This document shows, in pieces, positions 58,146 to 64,000 of a stretch of 64,000 bases of DNA. The position numbers and the translations under genes were made by a program. The stretch covers positions 57,985,732 to 58,049,731 of the forward strand of contig OZ010574.1 in the NCBI GenBank assembly GCA_963932145.1, written 5' to 3'. The number at the start of each line of letters is the position of its first letter. Position 1 is the first letter of the stretch. The notes under the pieces are model-generated. The model did not search any database and was not told the DNA's origin. It was given only the letters and a program-made list of their open reading frames with translations. Source of the DNA: Acanthosepion lycidas (taxonomy: Eukaryota; Mollusca; Cephalopoda; Sepiida; Sepiidae).

Positions 58146-59929
58146 TATATAATTTATAAGCCCCTATTTACAGTATTGTAATGCTAAGAGTGAGTGGTTG
58201 AGTGATCGTTTCTAACGAAAATATACTTATTATACTTGTATGCATTTTATGTTAACCCTGTAGAGTTCCTGTGGAGTATAGAGGCTCGGCCTCATCCCCT
58301 AAGTCATTAGAGATGTAACATTTTGTTGCAACAGTTCTAGTGTGTGTGATTGTAAACTCGACATTTTATTTTTCAATGACGTAGTTGTGCATGTATGTGA
58401 TTTTCAAAATAATGTCAAGATAATGTTAATGTAGTACTGTAGACCATTTCTACTTCAGTGTATTTAAAATCATCTCTGATAGTGTTCCAGATTAACAATG
58501 GTGTCAATGAAAAATTATCTGTCCAAGTGTATTGGTTATTATACTTCGAGAGTACTTGCCATTTGTAGTATTGTAATGCATTACTTAAAGAAAGCATTAT
58601 GGTCTGTATAGACGGTAAATCTATAGCGAGTGCGAAATAATAATAGCTCCCTTCACTCACTCCCTTCAAATTCCGAGAACTGACGTAGAAGGAAGGAAAT
58701 TCACGCGCCTATGTAAAATTTTTACCTTCACCAAAATTAGCCGGTGAGCTAAGAAGAAGGAAAGAAAGTAGAGAACCTATGCGAAATTCTTTTTGAATTC
58801 AATGTGGAGAAAAATTAAATTAAGTATAAGAGTGTCTGAAGTCATGTGAAAGGTTTCGTTTCAGTTCCTCGCAACCAGCGGTAAAGTATTCGCCACTGTA
58901 AAATTACTCGCCAATTATATAATCAGCCTCTAACCAGCACGAGGCACCTCAAAGAATATTCTCTCAACAATCCAAAAATGAAAAGTATTTCAAATTATCT
59001 CTATTTGTCTACTTTTGAACCTATGTAAATCATATATCCCTCCAGCGAAGAACGAACTCTCTTGCCTTTGTCTTAAACATTTTTTAATATTATTTTGTGT
59101 CAGATCATTTAATCTAATGTATGAACATTTCCTCTTCATGACAATATATTAAAACTACGGATTTTAAGAATTCTTATTTATTTTCCTGAAACGAGCTACT
59201 GGAACTGCTTCAAGCGTGTAAATTTGTGAATAAATTCCTTGTTTTGTTAAAATTATCCGTGTGTTTCCTCGTCATTATCACCATTCTTGGCGGGGATAAA
59301 TCAACAGTTCATTTTAACCACTAGACCCCACGCCGCTAGAAAGCTTTTTACATCCAGGAAGTGACAAAGTTTTAGTAGCCAGGCCTCTTGCAAGTTGCTT
59401 TCTGGAAAATGCATTATAATTTAACTGTGCCTTGTTCATTTTTGCTGAATAAAATGCTATCCGATGAGATTTATCGTATTTTAACTGTTGTGAAACTGTG
59501 CCTGCTGAGACGTCTCTTGTTAAAGTTGAGTTTTCCTAAGATAAACAACTAAACTTCCTGTTACTGACTTAAGCCTTGTTTTTAGCTTCTTCAAAAGAAT
59601 ATACTTGTTCCTGAGTTAATAGGCTATTTTTTTAGAGGCGTAATAAGTGGAGTTATATTCTGAAAACAATGTGGGTGAAATTCCTTTAATAATTTAGAAA
59701 ATAAAAACACGATGTAACAAGAATATAAATGGCTTCATTGTTAAAATTTCTTACATATGTAAAGTTCATAGTTAAGTTATACTAAATTATCTGACAACGC
59801 TAGTCCCAGTTGGTATAAACATCTTCTCTTGTAGCAACGTGGTTTTTAGCGTCCCACTTCAGTTTTAAAATTATTCTAAAGAAATCATTAGTTACAAAAT
59901 AATGCAACACAATTACTATATGTCTGCTT
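58146..59929. other. No gene seen
   Basis: No supported frame. A stretch near 58900-59340 (AATTATATAATCAGCC, then a G-poor run, then CACCATTCTTGGCGGGGATAA) loosely repeats the module layout and could be a fourth, more decayed copy. Confidence 0.45.
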
Positions 59930-60130
59930 AAAAAAATGAAAAATTTTGTGCAAAACGTGGATCTCACAGACCTTGCTATTTTTCTAATCGCTGATTGGCT
60001 GATTAACAATAAATATGAAAGACGCCTACGCAATCAGGTTTTGCTGCCAATATTTTTGAACGGCAGCCTGGAGCCTGTCATGTGACAGACAACCAAATAA
60101 ATAAGGAGCGCGAACGTATCCCATCAGTGA
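59930..60130 (+). promoter_or_regulatory. Promoter-like module 3
   Basis: Contains CGCTGATTGGCTGATTAAC (compare CGCTGATTGGTC in module 1), CATGTGACA (compare CACGTGATA), and an AAATAAATAAGGAGCGCGAA TATA-like region at the same spacing as TATATAAACAAAAC in module 1. A G-poor stretch follows from about 60190. Confidence 0.35.
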
Positions 60131-61640
60131 GACGAAAGAAAAGTCAACCAGACACATCGCTGCTACGCTAAAGAAATTTAACTTGGATATTACAGTTTTT
60201 TCCAATTCTTCACCAGCAAGAAATTACTTAAAGAAAAGGTTTTTTCCTGAAGCTACAAGTTTACCGAACATATTTTCAGCTCTTCAAGACATAATTCAAG
60301 AAACTGTCTCACTCAGTTCTATTTAAAAAAATTTGCACTTGGTGAACACCTACTTTTAGCAGCAAGATTTATTGTAATTTTTATTTAGTATCAAACAGAA
60401 ACTTCTTGAAACATCAAGTAAATATTCAAAGTTCTATTTTACCAAACACATTCTCACAATATCTATATTACACAAAACATTTAACTAATTCACAAATAAC
60501 ATTTCTTCTTCTAAAAAAAAACTCCTTTCATGGTGAGACCTGATAAAAAAAATTCTTTCTTTCAAGGAACAGTTTTCAAATAATTAATTTCTTACTTGAG
60601 TGTAAGCAACTCTTATTTTTGCATTGTAAAATTTCTGTACCAAAAAAACAGTTTTGAAGAACATTTTAAAATACTTTTATTTGTTCAATTTATTATTGAA
60701 CTTTGAAATTCACCTTAGCTCAGCTAAATATTCTGAGCAGTTTATTCTTAATAATTGTGTATTATTATGTCTATATAAATATTTTGTTATTGTGTTACGT
60801 ATGTTGTCACTTTTTGATGGACTTCTTAGCCTTGTGCCATACATCAAAAATTAAATGTTTGTGGAGGAATGAAGCTTTACACACGCAGCCGACCTTACCT
60901 AACTAAAAAGCCTTCTGATCACTTTTCAAACTTATTTCACCTTCTCCTCCGCAACAGTTTCATGGGGATCGCCAATGGCGACTATCTGCTGGTCAAAGCT
61001 TTCATAATTTTAAAAAATTATTTCTGACTATATTTTGATTTGTGTGGGAGTGCTTACAAATGGTTGAAAAAGCGTTCCTTCAGATATTATTTATTTTTTG
61101 TATCTGCAAGCTGAAGTTGTATGTGAAGCCTCATGCGTTGGAACCGGATATGGCTCATTATATTCCTGTTTGTCGAGACGTGCACATCCGGTGCACCTCT
61201 CTCTCTCTCTAAATAAATAACTTGCAACAATATCCTGACTGGTTTTCTTTATTTTATTTTATTTTATTCTCAATGAACCGCAAAAAGCAAACAGAATTCA
61301 GAAACGCATATAAACTGGAAAAACGTTCTGTTGGAAAAAGCAACAAATGAATTTTATTTTAAATTTGATATCGTAAAACGTAGTTTCTCTCTAACATTAC
61401 TTACAAGGGGGAAAAAAAGACATAATGTTAAAGCTGTATCATTACATTTAAGGCTCGCCGCACACGCTAAAATTCTGAAAAATTGGGGGGTCACAACGAC
61501 CTATCTCTATATCGCCGAGCGAATTTCACTTCTTATGTTGGTTTTTTGTTTATATGAATGACAACGTAAAACACCGCGGTGCTAGTTTAAAAATAATGAT
61601 GCCTATGCCATCAATGTGAAGGATTTCTGGTTACAGGAAA
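60131..61640. other. No gene seen
   Basis: Short frames (66-76 codons) at 60654-60906 and 61331-61561 have no recognisable domain. Confidence 0.5.
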
Positions 61641-61644
61641 GTAA

Positions 61645-61890
61645 GAGACTGTGGAGTAATGGATAGCGGCTCGGATTGAGGAATCAGAGAGCCGAGTTCG
61701 AATTCATAGACAAATCCATTGCATTCACTTACGAGCTAATGCCCTTGGGAAAGGTATGAATCCCCCCAGCTATGGGTAAATAGCAGGACAGAAATGGCAA
61801 CCTACTGCGGTTAAAAATCTGCCTCGTCTTTCATGTATATAAAAGCTACATGATCGTCTGAGTAAGCGTGTATCACGCACATAACTGACT
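61645..61890 (+). mobile_element. tRNA-derived SINE, copy 4
   Basis: Best preserved head: A-box-like TGGAGTAATGGATAGCGGC, GGATTGAGGAATCAGAGAGC, and B box GAGTTCGAATTC. Then the CCCTTGGGAAAGGTATGAAT body (with a short deletion relative to copy 2), ATCATGTAT-like region and the CACATAACTGACTGACTG tail. Confidence 0.85.
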
Positions 61891-61954
61891 GACTGAAAAG
61901 ATAGAATTCAAATAACAATAATACCAACAGATTTTAAATTATTCCAGCAATGTA

Positions 61955-62056
61955 TTAGGTTGGTGCAAAAATAATGACGTAATAATGTCGTTTTTTGACG
62001 TATTTTTTAACGTCAAAAAACGACATCATTACGTCATTATTTTTGCACCAACCTAA
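61955..62056. mobile_element. Palindromic mariner MITE, long subfamily, copy 3
   Basis: 102 bp, TA on both sides, same ends and ATGACGTAATAATGTCG arms as the 8.0 and 15.5-kb copies. The central spacer is in the opposite orientation (TATTTTTTAACG), as expected if a near-palindrome is read from the other side. Confidence 0.93.
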
Positions 62057-62167
62057 TACTTCACTTAATGTTAGTTAACATTTCAGTGGACCCATTTCCA
62101 GGCTCCGTTATGTGTACATTACGCGAGGAAAATACTTTCTTCAAGAAAATGAGCCAATATATCTTTA

Positions 62168-62189
62168 CACACACACACACACACACACA
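62168..62189. repeat. (CA)n microsatellite
   Basis: Short pure CA tract. Confidence 0.9.
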
Positions 62190-64000
62190 AAAGTCCATAG
62201 CAAATATTTGGGTTGGGTGGAATATGTTGGTCTTCATTATCTTAACTTTGCTCGTCAAATTTACTGACTCAGACGTTATTGATTACCACAATATCTATTT
62301 CTTCTGAATATTTCTTTTATGTTACATCCACCACCCACAAATTTATTAAAATATTGTAACTATTCTGATACAATTTCATTAGAGAGAATAAGAAAAATGT
62401 ATTTCCCCAATGATTTTAGGAGATGAAATACAAAATGAAAAACGTATTGTTTCTCCTTCTAATGATTTAATATGGTAGAACAGTCGAAAAAGATATTAGT
62501 GGTTGGATATCGAAAATAATCAAGCATCGATGGAAAACTCTTTGTGTCATCTAAGAAAGAGGAATGGCGGGGCGGATAAAATTAAAAATGTAACCAGATA
62601 AGCATGCATCCTCTCACTAACTTAAACAGTTTCATTTACAATAAAAGAAAAAACTGACACTACCCTAAACTTGCGCTGGGTTGACATGTCATTGCTAAAG
62701 TACCAAAAGTGACTTTAACCAGTAACTTCCAAATGCAAGTCTTAGTTTTCAGCCGCGAAATATTCAACTACATTTTCCCCGAATTGTCACCAGTGACAAT
62801 CTCTCTCCCCCTCTCTTTCTCTTTCTCCCTCTCTCTCTCGAAAAAAAAAACCCACACACAAACAAATGAATAACAACAGGCGAAAAGGCGGCTATTAATA
62901 TACCAACCGAACGAGGAGCACCTCGAGGCGATGTAATGTTTAGCAAGCTTGTTTTGCTCGAACAATTACGACTGAGTAGTGAGTGTGATCCTCACTGAGT
63001 GCCCCATACTTTCGGCCTTGTGCCATATCTAAGCTACGCTTGGAAAATCACTATACCAATCGGACGAATCTATGTATTTCTAGCACTTGGTACATCATAA
63101 CGCCATTCATTTACCCAAACTCTACAATCTACATCTACTTTGATAAAAAAAAAAAAAATTAAAAAAATAGTACTAGCCCGACTTATGCATCTGGCCAACA
63201 ACTTCACTACTCCCTAAAGATGCTCCCTGTCAATCATCATCTGGACCTCATCCCAGAGGGATTAATGTGGTAACCGTCTCCCTCTAGTGCTTACGCAAGT
63301 AGTCTGACGGAGATGAAAAGGCTCAAAGTTTGGGTGTTGTTTGGTGAGGAGATTTCAATTTCAGTGAGTCATTTGTAGGGTAACTAACGGACGATTGTTG
63401 ATTTGAGAATCTTTTTAGATGCTACAGGTCGGAGAAACGAAAACTGATTACTTAGAAAATAATTTTTCCTGCATCGAGTTCTTATTGTCCACTTTTAGTA
63501 TTAAAACTCTTCTTTTTTTGCGAGAACAATTATTCTTGACTTTAAATAATAGCAACTCTCGCTATATGTTTTTAAAATTATAATCAGCAAATAAAAGACA
63601 ACTAAGTTATTTAAGACTCTATTTAATGATTGTGATCTGAAAAAGGCGAAGAAAGAAAGAAACAGAAAGAAGAACTTGAAGGAGTAAAATAGGTAAAAAA
63701 AAATCACCACATTTAAAAAAAAATGCAGTGAAATACTATATTCAGAGACATTGTGAACTCGTTTCTTTACCTATGCGGTAAATTATATAATTTATGACTG
63801 GAAGATAAGAGGTACCATCCCAATGTTATGTTGGGTGGGCCATTAACCTTTGAGTGGTATCCTAAGTTTCTAGTTGGCAAGCACTTCTAACTGTATTTTA
63901 GAGTGTGGAAACGCCAAATCCTTAAAGAGGCGAGAGCATTCCGAACTATTTGTCAAACATTTATTCATTTGTTTACCCATGACAACAGCAACGAATTATG
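62190..64000. other. No gene seen
   Basis: Contains a CT-rich tract (62797-62840). No coding exon, RNA gene or element end is supported. Confidence 0.5.

Overview
The window is a 64-kb piece of a large, AT-rich, repeat-laden animal nuclear genome. I see no intact host protein-coding gene. Several features point to a mollusc, most likely a cephalopod such as an octopus: long (TA)n, (GATA)n and (CA)n microsatellites; many mariner/Tc1-type elements and miniature derivatives; 5'-truncated LINE fragments with reverse-transcriptase C-termini; tRNA-derived SINEs; and a Penelope-like element. The cephalopod call is inference from this mix of families and is not proven by a marker gene.

Layout. 0-3 kb: a tRNA-like sequence, then a degenerate Penelope-like retroelement (reverse transcriptase plus GIY-YIG nuclease) between about 205-bp inverted repeats. 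3-9 kb: foldback elements, a possible small-RNA hairpin at 4.24 kb, a purine-rich minisatellite, and the first of six copies of a palindromic mariner MITE. 9-22 kb: fragments of at least two kinds of LINE, three SINE copies, several short inverted-repeat DNA elements, a Tc1-like element and a pogo-like MITE. 22-31 kb: a 66-bp array, an about 890-bp near-perfect inverted repeat, a 355-bp satellite beside its apparent longer parent form, and a duplicated 0.8-kb block. 31-41 kb: a LINE reverse-transcriptase remnant, minisatellites, a Helitron-like element, a structured GATA array and a recent 1.5-kb tandem duplication. 42-50 kb: two mariners (one nearly full length with two stops, one deleted), a Tc1 remnant with a MITE nested inside it, two members of a palindromic SINE-like family with clear target-site duplications, a long open LINE fragment and a 660-bp TA-rich microsatellite. 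50.8-51.9 kb: an element with a Merlin-like transposase fragment whose terminal inverted repeat has been amplified into a 30-bp minisatellite. 52-64 kb: mostly unique-looking DNA richer in CpG, with three diverged promoter-like modules, a Tc1/mariner element whose transposase is an internal-deletion fusion, one SINE and one MITE.

Nothing here works as a pathway. The content is a record of transposition, nested insertion and tandem amplification. The most unusual items are the palindromic SINE-like family (20.2, 45.2 and 47.2 kb), the minisatellite built from a transposon end (51.4 kb), the giant inverted repeat (24.1-25.0 kb) and the satellite derived by deletion from a neighbouring longer unit (26.6-29.2 kb). 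All assignments come from reading the sequence and recalled family motifs; no database search was run.
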